This document shows, piece after piece, positions 20,107 to 31,299 of a stretch of 64,000 nucleotides of DNA. The notes under the pieces are model-generated. The model was not told the DNA's origin. It searched no databases and saw only the letters and a list, made by a program, of their open reading frames with translations. Source of the DNA: Diphasiastrum complanatum (taxonomy: Eukaryota; Streptophyta; Lycopodiopsida; Lycopodiales; Lycopodiaceae); the NCBI GenBank assembly GCA_029204225.1, contig CM055094.1, forward strand, positions 64,194,714 to 64,258,713, in the 5' to 3' direction. Position 1 is the first letter of the stretch. Each line of letters starts with the position of its first letter. A program made the position numbers and the translations under genes.

Positions 20107-21680
20107 GATGGTTGCCCCTGGAGCTGCTCCATAGGAAGTCAATCCAATTATTGTTAGAAGAGCAACCCGTTTTGATCTACCCAAATATAATGGATTAATA
20201 GATCTACTTAAATTTCTTCAGATCTATGTTGAATCATGCGAAATCTATGGCAAAATTTTCCCTCAAGACAAACTTAAGCTGTTTTCTATGGCCTTAACAG
20301 ACGCAGCACAAGATTGGTATTATAATCAAGATGAAACTGAACGTACAGATTGAGAGGTTGTTAAATGAGCCCTTATCACATGGTTCAAACCGCGAAAGTT
20401 TATGGAAGACCCTTTCCTACTTTTAAGTAAAATTAAAATGGGAAAGCGGGAAATGGTTCGAGATTACATTGAACGGGTGAAACGCCTCAGATCTGAATGC
20501 AAACCTGAGCTGATTAGTGAAAATGCCATGATTATGTGGTTTTTGTCAGGTCTACCTAAACGGATTAGACGTGAGCTAAAACACCATAATGAGTATGCAC
20601 TCTTGCAAAATGCTATGGACGATGCAATTTGAGAGGAGGATGAAGATTCAGATGATGAGCCGAATATTAGTATGTTGCCTTATACAGCAGGGCAGGCTAC
20701 TACAATATCCACCACTATTGCATTAATGAATGCCAACGCTATTGCAGAAATGATGCTCAATGAGTTCGAGAAACTTGGAAAGAACCAACAAAAACAGATG
20801 GAAAAGTTGTAGTCGCAATTTGATGAGAAGATCAAAGCATTAGAAAATTTTCACGGACAAGCAAACAAGGAACCTGAGAAGTTTGCGAAGACTTTTCCTA
20901 CCAGGGAAAATGTCTGGTGTTTTATTTGTACAGGAAATCACACAGTGAACGAGTGTCCTCAATTGAAAAAACGAATAGAAATCAGTGTTTACCATCTGTG
21001 TAATTCACCTGACCATGAGACTGCTTTTTGCAACTTCAACCCTCGGATAATTCAGCAATGGTATGCCCAAATGGGATATCGAGAATCACAATATGGAGGC
21101 AATCCAGCAGCTAGACCTCAACAATCTGCCCTTGGATACCCGGAAAGTTTAGCTTTACCTAAGCAAAGCACTCCGCTCCTCCTGCCAATTGGATGGAACC
21201 AGAACCTTGCAGAAGTGCTGAGCAATGGAATTATGGTACTGATCAAGAAGGTGGATCTTCAGAACAGTATGCTATTTATGCTGCCACTCAACAACAAGCC
21301 TCTAGAAATTGGACTAGAGCACCAGTTGGATGCTTTGCGTGTGGAGAAAATCACAGAATTGCAGAATGTCCAAATAAAAAAAAATTTGTATCATTCTATC
21401 GTGACTGTGGTTATGGGCATTGCTATAAAGACTGTCCAGCAAGACCAAAGCCACCACCAGCTACAGCTCTTGTAAATTTGATAACAATCAAGCAAAGACC
21501 AGTAGCTCAGATTAAATCAAGTGCACCCTTGATGGTGGTCACCAGAGCACAGAAGCAGAAAGAACTAGTAGTGGGTCCAGTACCTGTTGATTCTATACCA
21601 TTGAATGATACACCAATAGCATCGGGAGTTTATCCAAATCTTAATGCAAAAAAATGGAGATATCAGAATATGAGGTAGTG
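20107..21680 (+). pseudogene. Ty3/Gypsy gag, multiply interrupted
   Basis: Starts with ATG (MVAPGAAP, then stop), continuing IIVRRATRFDLPKYNG. A retrotransposon gag core is clear: KLKLFSMALTDAAQDWYYNQ, then MVRDYIERVKRLRSECKPEL and MIMWFLSGLPKRIRREL. Stops lie at about 20132, 20353, 20366, 20630 and 20811. After a frameshift near 21190 come two cysteine motifs, CFACGENHRIAEC (one residue shorter than CX2CX4HX4C) and CGYGHCYKDC. An earlier Cys/His pair, CFICTGNHTVNEC, is at about 20920-20960. The many stops show an old, dead copy. The leader starts at about 20041. Confidence 0.8.
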
Positions 21681-21780
21681 AATCAAACATCTGTAAGAAG
21701 AGGAGGAGCTTGAAGCTGCTAAAGCAACAACTGAAGTTTCTTCTTCACCATTACAGCCTCCAAGAAATTTACGTACGAAT

Positions 21781-22347
21781 ATGAATGATCAGTTACATCA
21801 TCATGAAGAACCCTTCAAGATGACTGAACCAGAAGCACCACAAACAGAACTGCTCATGAACATTTTGTCTAGCAAGATCGATATTTCATTGGGAGAGTTT
21901 CTGAAGTTAGTGTCAAAAGCAAAAGAAGTCTTAGTGCAAAAGTTAGCTCAAGAAGAACCAGAAGTCCATCAGGAGCCACTTTTTTGTGCTGGATTTGAAG
22001 AATCTAACAAAGTACTCCATGTTGGAGCCGCTTGGAAAAGTGAACAAAAGAATATCACTCTGCCGATACAGCATAGACAATTTCCTAAAGAAGCAGCCGT
22101 GATAGATGGCGGTTCAGGAACTTATCTAATTTCTACAAAGCTATGTGCAAAATGGGGCCTTACAAATATCAAGCCTGCTACTTTTGCTATTAAGCTAGCT
22201 GATCAAACGATAGTTCATCCACGAGGAATGGTTGAAGATATACCTATCAAAATTGCGGGAGTACAGTTCGGCATTACTTTCGTAGTGATGGACTTACCAG
22301 AAGTGCCAAATGTCTACCGAGTTCTATTAGGACGTCCATGGTTATGA
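21781..22347 (+). pseudogene. Ty3/Gypsy protease domain (AspGlyGly variant)
   Basis: 188-codon frame. A retropepsin-like segment runs from about residue 100: AAVIDGGSGTYLISTKLCAK, then VEDIPIKIAG, and the C-terminal hydrophobic-hydrophobic-Gly motif in YRVLLGRPWL. The catalytic triad reads Asp-Gly-Gly rather than Asp-Ser/Thr-Gly. A variant IDGGSG motif is, to my knowledge, found in some plant Gypsy lineages, so it need not be a mutation. A TGA directly follows GRPWL, and further protease-linker sequence (to about 22500) contains another stop. Confidence 0.75.
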
Positions 22348-22511
22348 GTTGCGCAAGTAATTCATAACTAGGGTACCGGAAAAATCACTTCTAAAAATCG
22401 TGAACGTGCAGTTAAAGTTGATCCTACAACTTGGACTATCAAACTAGTGGTTCAAAAAGAAGATGACGATTCGTCAACAACGGATGATACTTGTGATCAA
22501 CCAGAGAAAAT

Positions 22512-23336
22512 TTGGGAGTTTATTATGATTCTCAAATGGATACTGTCAATTGGAATGAAGCTCTTGCAATGATTGATTGTACAGCAAGATATATGTGTCA
22601 ACAAGATAATCAATCAGATTTGAATGAGATTTCTTTATTAGATCAAACTTTGGATACACCAATCACGTTTCCACTAAATATACTGAATGTAGCCTGGATA
22701 TCAACAAAACCTATACCAGATCCAATTAAGGATGATCTCATACTAGTGAGCCATGTCTTGACTTATGATGGCAATGCTGAACTTATGGATGAGCAGATTT
22801 TAAATCATATGGATCCGACCAGATTTGGAGTGCATAATGTTCCTGATGAACCAGCAATAAAACCGTCTAAAGCTGTTATATTGAAGGAATATAGGATCAC
22901 AGGATCAATGACGAAGAAACAAGCTAAGCAACATTATTATACGGTCCTAAAATGGGAAAATCCCCCTCAAAAGATTGATTAAAAAAAAGTGCCACCCTTA
23001 TTGGATAAAGGCAAAGAAAAAGTCAAAGAAAAAGGCAAAGGAAAAGTCAAGGATGATTCTTCAAGTTAGAATTCTAGTAAGACATCATCGTCTAGGAAGT
23101 CTTCACCTTTGAAGAAGAGTTTATCTTCTCAGAAGTCATCACCTCCACGATCAATTCCTGCTAAGAAGGCTAAGCAAAGATCCAAGACAAGTCTTTTTGA
23201 AAAAGAACAAGCAGATGTAGTCCAACATGATATGCCGGAACATTTTAAACGTTATACACTGGATGATGTGGTTATCATGTTACCTAAAGCGCATCGTGAA
23301 CCTGAAGAACACATGCCAGAATCAAAAAAGATTTAA
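22512..23336 (+). pseudogene. Gypsy linker region with Lys/Ser-rich tail; RT absent
   Basis: The first frame (22512-22982) has no RT motif. It reads MIDCTARYMCQQDNQSDLNE and later ITGSMTKKQAKQHYYTVLKW. After a TAA comes a basic low-complexity section (KGKEKVKEKGKGKVKDDSS, then RKSSPLKKSLSSQKSSPPRS) ending LDDVVIMLPKAHREPEEHMP at 23336. In Gypsy elements RT should start about here. Instead the sequence ends against an LTR of another element. The Lys/Ser-rich block may be a family-specific linker between protease and RT. Confidence 0.5.
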
Positions 23337-23339
23337 GAT

Positions 23340-24113
23340 GGCCCAGCTTGTGAGAAATTGGCAAAAATCTAGCTTGGTATTTTTTATGATAAAAGTTTGT
23401 AAGTGAATCTCACATGTGTGGAGGATGTTCCCACGTGTGGAGAATTGTAAAGTAAATCAAAATGTTTGATATAGGGGTCTCATAGAATTTCATAGTCAAG
23501 CATTTAGGTGTAGGATGTTGATAGGGTCAAATTTGGCATAGATGGCAAATTATCCATTTCCACTTGTAATGCCAATATTGAGCCAAAATAGAGCCAAACT
23601 TGTGCCAATTAGAGTGTAGACAAGTGTCATGCTTTTGTTTGATGAAGCTTAAGAGGTCCAATAGGATTTAGAGGTGGAACCTTGTGAGGTCCAATAGAAA
23701 ATTGAGGTGTGCTTGAATATAGTCCAATAGAATTTAGAGGTGCATGGATCAATGGTCCAATAGGATTAAGAGGTGGCAAAGTGTGATCCAATCATAGTTA
23801 AGCATAGTGGTAGCTCATGAATCTATTAGTATCATTGTACTCCTCCTTTTGGATCTAATTAATTTTGAGATTGAGTGGATTTTGAGTGTCATTGAATTTC
23901 TAGCTTTCTCTCTCTACCCGAGAGCTCATGATGGTTTTTCTCTCTCTACCCGAGGAGAGCAGCTTGTTTTTACTTAGAATACTTTTGGAACACTTCCCAC
24001 ACGTGTGAGTGAGAGTTGGAAGTGATTGAATGCATGTAGTAGTGTGTTTTTGCCATAGAATCAAAGATAGATCTTGAATCTCAATCTAGTCTTGATCTTG
24101 GTGCATCTACACA
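23340..24113 (+). mobile_element. LTR (probably solo) with CCAAT array and G-box palindromes
   Basis: Promoter-like architecture similar to 8030-8831: TCACATGTGTGGAGGATGTTC followed by CCACGTGTGG at 23410-23440 (compare 8069-8100). It also has four CCAATAG boxes at a 33-bp period (23658-23763) and two identical TTTCTCTCTCTACCCGAG blocks (23905 and 23937). CCCACACGTGTGAG lies at 23997-24008. It ends near ATCTACACA at 24113, immediately followed by the broken end of the minus-strand Copia integrase. It therefore seems to have inserted there or to mark a recombination joint. Ends are approximate. Confidence 0.45.
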
Positions 24114-24115
24114 CC

Positions 24116-25876
24116 TTAGGAGATCACAAGTACACATATAGTATGATTTGGCAAAAAATTGCAAAGATAGTTAGCACATCCTATTGCTTCTCCCCAAAAA
24201 TCTTTACAAAGAGAGGCTCCTAGTCTAAGTGCCTTTGCACATTCACATAGAGTTCTATTTTTTCTCTCGGCCACTCCATTAGATTGAGGAGAGTAGGAAC
24301 AAGTGAAATCTCTTCTAATGCCAAAATCATTACAAAAGTTTATGAACTTTGTGAAGATGTATTCACCTCCATTATCACTTCTCAAAGCTTTAATTTTACA
24401 AGATAGTTGATTCTCAACAAAAGCTTTGAACTTCACAAAAGTTTCATATGCAAGTGCTTTAGAGGATAAGAGGTAAACCCAACAAAAACGTGAGTAATCA
24501 TCAATAAATGCTATAAAACATGTAGCTCCACCCTTGCTCTTGGTGGATGAGAAATGGATGTCACTATCGATGAGTTCCAAAGGAGCTTTGGACTTGATGG
24601 TTGATCTTTGATGTGGCCTTGCATGTGATTTGGCTAATGCACATGCATCAGAAGTACTTGGTCCCTTGATCATGGACTTAGGCAAACCATGAGCTAGCTC
24701 CAACTTGCACATAGATTGCATGGCTTTGGAGTTGGGATGGCCCAACCTCCTATGCCATAGATCTTCATTTGAAAGCTTTCCTTGTAGCACAATATCCAAG
24801 CAAAGATTAGCATTTCCATTTCCATCAAGCTTGAATAACCTTCCAAAACGAGAACATGATGCTATTATAACATCATCTTTTGTGATCAAGCAAGTACCAT
24901 CTTTAAAATCGACTTGTAGATCATCATCATTGAGTTGGCCTACACTTATTAGATTTTTAGTCAAACTAGGAACATAGAGCACATCATTGAGATCAAGCTT
25001 ATCTAGAGATATGCTTCCTATGCCTTCTATCATACATTCCTCATCATTTGCTGTATAGATACAACTTCTAGATCCTTTGTATGGTTCAAGATTACAAAAA
25101 GAGTTTTTATCACTACTCATGTCGGATGAGGCACCACTATCTAGCCACCATACATTAGAATGCTTGAAAGAGAAAGATGAAAAGTTAGACATCATAAGTG
25201 AATCTTCTTTGTCACAAGGAGATTCATCTTCACAAGTGATGTTGGCTTGCTTTTTCCTTTTGTAGCATTGGGAGGCAAAACGCCCCTTTTTGTCACATGA
25301 GAAAGAAGTAAACTTGTACTTGTTCTTCTTCACATTGGATAAGCTTGGTTCCTCCTCAGAAGTCTTCTCCATTGGTTTTGTGTTGTCCTTGGAGCTCTTG
25401 CCATTATTCTTGTCTTTTCTCTTCTCCTTGGATTTGGTGAAGAGTGCTTGATCACTTCCTCCATCCTTGAGAGAAAATCTCTCAAATCTTGCCAGTCGAG
25501 TTTGATGCCTATGTTCCTAGGTTATCAAGACTCCTTGTAAGGCTTCTAAAGAGGGTAAGTCCTCTTTAATTGCATAAGATTGAATAATGGTATCAAAATC
25601 CTCACTTAATCCATTCAAAATATCTTGAACAATTTCTTTGGATTTGATAGAATCATCTATAGAACAAAGATCTTTATGGAGATCCTTGACTCTAGAAACA
25701 TAGGATGAAACACTTTCATCCTTCCTTTGAAAATTTTGAAAAATCATCTTTCTTAGAGTAAGGACTCTTGAAGTGTTTTTAGACTCATAATGCACATATT
25801 CTTGATAAGCTTTGAAAGAAGCTTGATGAGAAAGCTGAATAGGGATTTCTGGTAGGTTATGACAACAATTCGTCAT
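24116..25876 (-). pseudogene. Ty1/Copia gag-protease-integrase, 3' truncated
   Basis: One reading frame with a single stop at 25517-25519. Gag (25876-25520) has YQEYVHYESKNTSRVLTLRK and IVQDILNGLSEDFDTIIQSY. The zinc knuckle is degenerate (SFSCDKKGRFASQC, with the first Cys and the His replaced). The protease motif is intact (WWLDSGASSDMSS). The pre-integrase has LWHRRLGHPNS, but its CXXC is damaged (SDAC). The integrase core carries all three acidic residues (IDSDIHFSS, RSDNGGEY, GVAERKNRT). The frame breaks off at NFLPNHTIC by 24140, and RT and RNase H are missing. It is similar in layout to the element at 16330-19200 but clearly another family. Confidence 0.85.
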
Positions 25877-25879
25877 ACT

Positions 25880-27222
25880 ACAGAGTCTACATGCCTGACA
25901 CGAACACTGTGAAAATAGTGAGAGACGTTAGATTTGATGAGAGCAGAACAATGTCCAATTATGATCTTGTCGGCTATGAAGTTCTGGAGAGACAATACTA
26001 TGATCTGCCACCAGCGATAGAGAGAGCAGAAGATGAACACGAAAACGAATATTTTTGAGTCGTTTCACATTCGAGTGACAAATCAGAAGACGAAAGATTC
26101 GAGAGGCAGCCTAATGTTACAATTCTTGTAAATCGGGATGGTTTTGGACCTAGCAGAGCAGACAAAGACAAGGGCATCCCAAGAGGATCTTCTAGAAGGT
26201 CGACGAGACCACAAAGAGCGTCAGCAAGATACATGTCAGGCAGCTCTGCTTCTACATCAGAAGAGTTCTGTGGATTCAGTGGCAAACCACAAACTTTCGA
26301 GGAAGCAATTGAATGTCCAGAGAGGGACAAATGGATCCAAGCCATGAAGGAAGAGATCGAATCCATGAGGAAGAACCAGGTATGGACATTGCAGCCATTA
26401 CCACATAAGCGCAAGACTATCAAATGCAAATGGATTTTCAAGCTCAAGTATGGACCGGATGGGAATGTCTCGAAATACAAGGGAAGACTGGTAGCGAAGG
26501 GATTTTCTCAGAGATATGGTATTGACTACTCTAAAACCTTCTCTCCTGTCGTCAAACATTCGTTCCTACGTTTCTTATTTGCATATGCAGCTGCTTATGA
26601 CCTCAGGATCCACAGTGTGGACGAGAAGACAACCTTCTTGCATGGTGAGTTAGACGAAGAAGTCTACATGAATCAACCCCCAGGATATGCCTCGAATTCA
26701 CTTCGTGAATTTGCATACAGAATGCATAGAAGTATCTATGGTCTAAAATAGTCAGCTCGACAATGGTACAAAAAGAAGGATCAAGCCCTGAAATCATTAG
26801 GATTCAAGCCACTGATGGCTGATTCCAATGTGTATGTCAAAGTTACAGATGGGTAGATCATTATTGTGGATGACACTCTGATATTCTGCAAGAGTGAGAA
26901 GCTGATTGCTAAAGTGAAGGAAGACATCTCAAAACATTTCGAGATTGTAGATCTGGGAGAAGCCAGGTACTACCTTGGCTTGCAAATTGAAAGGGACTAT
27001 GAGGGTGATAAGCTGTACCTTCACCAGTCCAGATACACCCATAAAATCCTAGAGGATTTTGGGATGTTGAATTGCAAAGGAGCGAATACTCCAATGCTCG
27101 CAGGAACGGTGCTGACAAACGATGATTGTCCGAGGACTGAAGAAGAGAGAGAACAAATGTAGCTCATACCTTACAGGAAGCTGATAGATTCGCTGATGTA
27201 CAACAAGAGAAATTCGTGAAAG
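25880..27222 (+). pseudogene. Ty1/Copia RT fragment
   Basis: Plus-strand frame with a connecting region (MPDTNTVKIVRDVRFDESRT, stop, SSRRSTRPQRASARYMSGSS). RT follows: FEEAIECPERDKWIQAMKEE, CKWIFKLKYGPDGNVSKYKG, then RLVAKGFSQRYGIDYSKTFS. Stops interrupt at 26750 (after SIYGLK) and about 26855. The active-site YVDD reads Ile-Val-Asp-Asp after a short deletion. The frame continues HFEIVDLGEARYYLGLQIER, TPMLAGTVLTN and, after another stop, PYRKLIDSLMY, then decays. RNase H is absent. It abuts the minus-strand Copia gag at about 25876, tail to head. Confidence 0.85.
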
Positions 27223-27985
27223 AGAATTTTTTGCGGTACAGGGAGAGAAAGTCAGACGATTCGAAAGTCAAAGGACACGAAATGACACGAAAATCGTTGC
27301 AACGTCTTTTTCAACCCTCACGCTCCAAAAAGGACCAGCAAGATCATGCAAGTACCAAGAAGTATAGATATCTGATCTGATATCATGACATCAGTAGATA
27401 CACTCTAGGTCATGGCTAATCTGCCACTCTTGTAATTCGTGATTAGTTGTAGATGTCTAATTACTCTAATCTAGAAGTTACACAACACGACTATATACCT
27501 TCTGGTTGATGCATGATATACTATGAAGAAGTCTAATGCTAGTAAACGAAGACGAAAATACGTAATACGAGTCTGCTTGCATGTGAGGCAATGTTTGCAT
27601 AGGATCTGTAGATCCAAGAAGTTTGTTAGTGAGCGAGACATGAACTCATGAGAGAACTGTATTTCTCTCACGCCTACACACTACGTGGATCAAAAAATTC
27701 AATAGATGATTTCATAGTTGTTGCGCACATATCACTCTTATCTTGTCTAATCTTGAATGTAAACTAGTCTGCTACTATTCGTGTGTCTGATTCACTTGTT
27801 CATTTAATTCTGCACCTTGGTTTGAATTTTGTTGAATGTTGTGTTAAGCAAACATAGATCAGAAGTGTCTGTCTACATTCTGGAGGACTGTAGGAATGAT
27901 ACAATTGGTAGTGACCAGCAATCATATCTAAAATCCATCCAAATTGTTTTGTTTCTTTCTCATCAATGACCTCTCGCAAGGAATG
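27223..27985. other. unassigned spacer between Copia fragments
   Basis: No coding capacity of note. It may be LTR or leader of the Copia integrase fragment that follows, but no TG...CA end pair or primer site was found. Confidence 0.3.
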
Positions 27986-29183
27986 ATTTACCGAGTATGC
28001 AACTTACAACAGAGATCAATTCATCTACCTTGGAGATTTAGGCACCATACGTGTGGAAGGCAAAGGAACAGTGAAGATCACCTTCAACAACGATCTATCT
28101 ATTTGTGTTCCTAATGTCTTTCATGTTCCTCAATTATCAAAGAACCTATTATCAGTCTCTAAGATAACTGATGAGGGCTACACTATTACTTTCTCATCTG
28201 AGCAGTGTACAATACTCGAGGAAGATACTACTCTGACTACATGCACAAGAGTCGGAAGTCTTTACGTACTCTCTAATTCAGTTGCATTAGCTAGTATCTC
28301 TAATGAAAATGTAAATGACAGTGCTCTTTTATGGCATAGTCGATTTGGACATGTGAATACAAGATCACTTTCTTATATGCATTGTAATAATTTAGTTGAT
28401 GGACTAAATTTCTCTTCTTCATTAGATAGGAAATATTTCTTTTGTGAATCATGCATCTATGGGAAGCACTCTAGAAGCAAGTTTCCAAAATCACATTGCA
28501 TCAAAACAAAGCATGTATTGGATCTTGTACATAGCGATCTGTGGTCCAATGCCAACTCCGTCCTTAGGAGATGAATCTATTTTCTCACTTTCATAGATGA
28601 TTATTCTAGATGGTCTACAATCATGTTCATTAAGCACAAATCTGAAGCCTTTGAATGCTTCAACAGATTCAAGGCCATGGTTGAGACACAAACGTCTACA
28701 AAAGTGAAGGCACTCCGAACTGATGGTGGCAGCGAATACATCTGTAACGAGATGTCCGACTACATGGCTGAACATGGTATTAGAAGGCAGTTCACCACTT
28801 CCTATTCACCTCAATAGAACGAGATTGCAAAGTAGGAAGAATCGAACTCTTCTCAACTCAGCCAGATCCATGCTACATCAAGCACACCTACCTGCGAAGT
28901 TCTGGGCAGAAGCTACTATCAGAGCCTGTTACGTGCAGAACAGATCCAGCACCAAAGCCGTCAACAACAAAACTCCTTATGAAGTTTGGCATGGGCACAA
29001 GCCTAGTGTCGACCATTTAGAAATCTTTGGTTGTATATGTTTTTTTTGCATTCCTAATTCATCCACCAATATAGTATTTGCCTCTAGGGATGTAATATTT
29101 CAAGAACATACATACTATGATTTCAAACAACCATCGATAAACGATATAGAATGGTATTTTATAGGCTCTTATCCATCCACTTA
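27986..29183 (+). pseudogene. Ty1/Copia protease-end and integrase fragment
   Basis: Reads VEGKGTVKITF-like sequence, VFHVPQLSKNLLSVSKITD, then the pre-integrase region LLWHSRFGHVNTRSLSYMHC and CESCIYGKHSRSKFPKS. The integrase core follows: LDLVHSDLWSN, stop at 28572, FLTFIDDYSRWSTIMFIKHK, LRTDGGSEYICNEM and SYSPQ. After a stop (28816) and frameshift come KNRTLLNSARSMLHQAHLPA, TPYEVWHGHKPSVDHLEIFG and FASRDVIFQEH, ending at 29183. The Asn of the D-N-G motif is Gly (TDGGSEY). A different Copia lineage from the neighbours. Confidence 0.85.
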
Positions 29184-29334
29184 AAACTCAGAGTTCTACG
29201 ATGAGTGAAACTGAGAATAGCAAAAACTTGTAATTCTTATGAAATTGAGCACTTTTGCTCTTTACAACATTGAATTCCAAGGTCATCTAGAAACATAAAG
29301 TGGATATGGAGAATCTATGAGTTCTGTACACCTG

Positions 29335-29514
29335 ATATCGAATTCAAGCGCAAATAGACTATTAGAATAAGTAAACAGAAGCAAACGTGCTTGAAATCGA
29401 TATTGGAGGATAAATATAAAAATAAAAAAAAAGTTTTTTTTTTCGGGTATCGGTTTCAGCGCAAATAGGTTAGCCGGACTTTTTGAATAGTCCACCCGCG
29501 CTTGAAAGCGATAT
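29335..29514. repeat. 17-bp motif in four alternating copies
   Basis: ATATCGNTTTCAAGCGC occurs at 29335-29351 (plus), 29387-29403 (minus), 29447-29462 (plus, one base shorter) and 29498-29514 (minus). Each plus/minus pair is separated by about 35 bases, so two hairpins of similar geometry lie in tandem. The flanking CAAATAG is shared by both plus copies. Confidence 0.7.
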
Positions 29515-29839
29515 TGCAAAAAGAAAAATTAATTTTTTTTTTGAAAGCACAAATGTCATGTGCCATACCTCTCAATCCAAGCCAAGCAAGCTAGAACAAG
29601 GAGACAACCACCACACCTAAGTTGAAGAGAACCAAAGATGAAGAATAACCACAAGCTACCACAAAGCTCATATCAAAGTGAAGCTCAAGAGGAGATGGAT
29701 TCCATAATAGAGGGTGAGAAGTACATGAATTCATGTGATGGGGCACATGAGACCTAGCAAGATCAAGATCCCAAGGCTCACATTCACAAAGGAGGAAGAG
29801 GAGATGGAGCTCCTAGTTCTCTCAATTGCAAATGAGCCA

Positions 29840-30000
29840 GAAGATGCTAAACTGCAGCTTCGTAATGAACTACTATTGAAGAAGTTATGCATACTACCAC
29901 TATTTATTAAACAAAATACCTTCCTTCCATTAATGAATGCTTGCACATGGAAGGTTTTGTTAAAATGGGATCCATTAAAAGCCTTTAGAGATATGCTCAA
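29840..30000 (-). pseudogene. Ty3/Gypsy protease fragment with Asp-to-Asn active site
   Basis: Minus-strand frame ISLKAFNGSHFNKTFHVQAF then INGRKVFCLINSGSMHNFF, matching the Gypsy retropepsin motif LIDSGSTHNF except that the catalytic Asp is Asn. Only about 50 codons are recognisable. It is wedged next to a Copia fragment on the same strand. Confidence 0.6.
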
Positions 30001-30050
30001 TAGTTCCTCTGTCAGTCTTGATCTACTTGACTGTCCTTTCGGTCCACTTC

Positions 30051-31298
30051 TCAGTCCAGTTTACTATAATCATCAATAAAGGTGATGGAGTATCTTGATC
30101 CTCTGACAGATAGTACATCAAAGGGTCCGTAGATGTTTGAGTGTATCAGCTCCAAAAATTCTGTTGCTCTAAAGAAATCCTTCATGAAAGGTGTACGTGA
30201 CATCTTTCCTTTGTTGCATGCGTCACATGGTGTCAAGTTTGCATCCTTGATGTTCACTCCTATGAATGCATTATATTGGCTTGCTTTGTATAGTGCCAGT
30301 GGGTTCATATGGCATAGTCTCCTGTGCCAAAAAATGTCTATAGACTCACCAACTTGGTGAGCCTGCTGTGTCAGTAGGCGTACCTTCAAGTGATACAAGT
30401 TTCCTCTTCGTCTGCCTTGTGTGATGAGCGTACTGGAGCTAACGTCAATGATATTGCATGTCTGATCTGTGAAAGTCACACGCATGCCTGCATTTGCTAT
30501 TCTAGCAATTGATAGCAGATCTTTCTGCAGTGTTGGCACATACAAGACGTCGTCTAGTCTTCTGTCTCTACCATTGGTGCTGAGCCAAAGTGCTCCAGTT
30601 CCTCTTACTTCGTGTCATGATCCATCTCTTGGAATGATATATGTGGAGGAGTCAGTTTGTCGAAAATCGACAATCATCTGCCTTGTCGTCAAAAAGTGCG
30701 ACGTGGCTCATGAGTCAAGAACTATGTCTTGAACATCAAATGTGGATGTTGCACATATATCAGTGCATAAGTAAGCAATGGAGTTTTTGCTAGTTCGATC
30801 TTCACCCATCTTTGAGGATTCAGGCTCCTCCATGTATGATGTGTTGTTCGTGCTTTCCTTCCTGCTCTGCATCTTCTTGTTCCTTGGATTGTCATAGTAA
30901 TCCACGGCTGCATGACCTTTTCTATGACAATGTATACACTCAATCTTTGGACTTAGCTAGCATTTATCCATTGTGTGGCCATCACCTCTGCATCTGTCGC
31001 ATGCCTTCTTATCGTTGCCTTGCTGTCTGTTCCTTCCTTTTGATCTACTTTCTTGGGTTCCCTGTTTCTGCTGGTTCTGATATGATCTCTTTATCGACTC
31101 TCTCTTAGGTTGAATCTTCTTCTTCGACTGGTCTTTGTTGTTATAGAGAGCTTGATCAAACTCGTTCCAGTTGTCGTAGTGCTCTCTAGCTTTAACTTCT
31201 TCCTTGATGTCAATGACTGCCTTGTCGAAGGTCATAGTAGGATCTTTAGCCAACAATGTCTGGGTTGTCTGAAACGATCTCGGTAAGGAGCATAACAA
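30051..31298 (-). pseudogene. Ty1/Copia gag to integrase N-terminus, degenerate
   Basis: The 5' part (31298-30957) is gag C-terminus with TFDKAVIDIKEEVKAREHYD and a complete CCHC knuckle CDRCRGDGHTMDKC. The middle (about 30950-30546) contains protease-region remnants full of stops. The 3' part (30545-30053) has YVPTLQKDLLSIARIANAGM, the pre-integrase FWHRRLCHMNPLA and CDACNKGKMSR, and the integrase start LELIHSNIYGPFDVLS with ITFIDDYSK, where it is cut off. The first integrase Asp is Asn (HSNIYGP). Confidence 0.8.
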
Positions 31299-31299
31299 G

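Noticed and set aside
29735-30079. Plus-strand frame of 114 codons
   Set aside because: Antisense to the Gypsy protease and Copia fragments on the minus strand, which explain the openness better.
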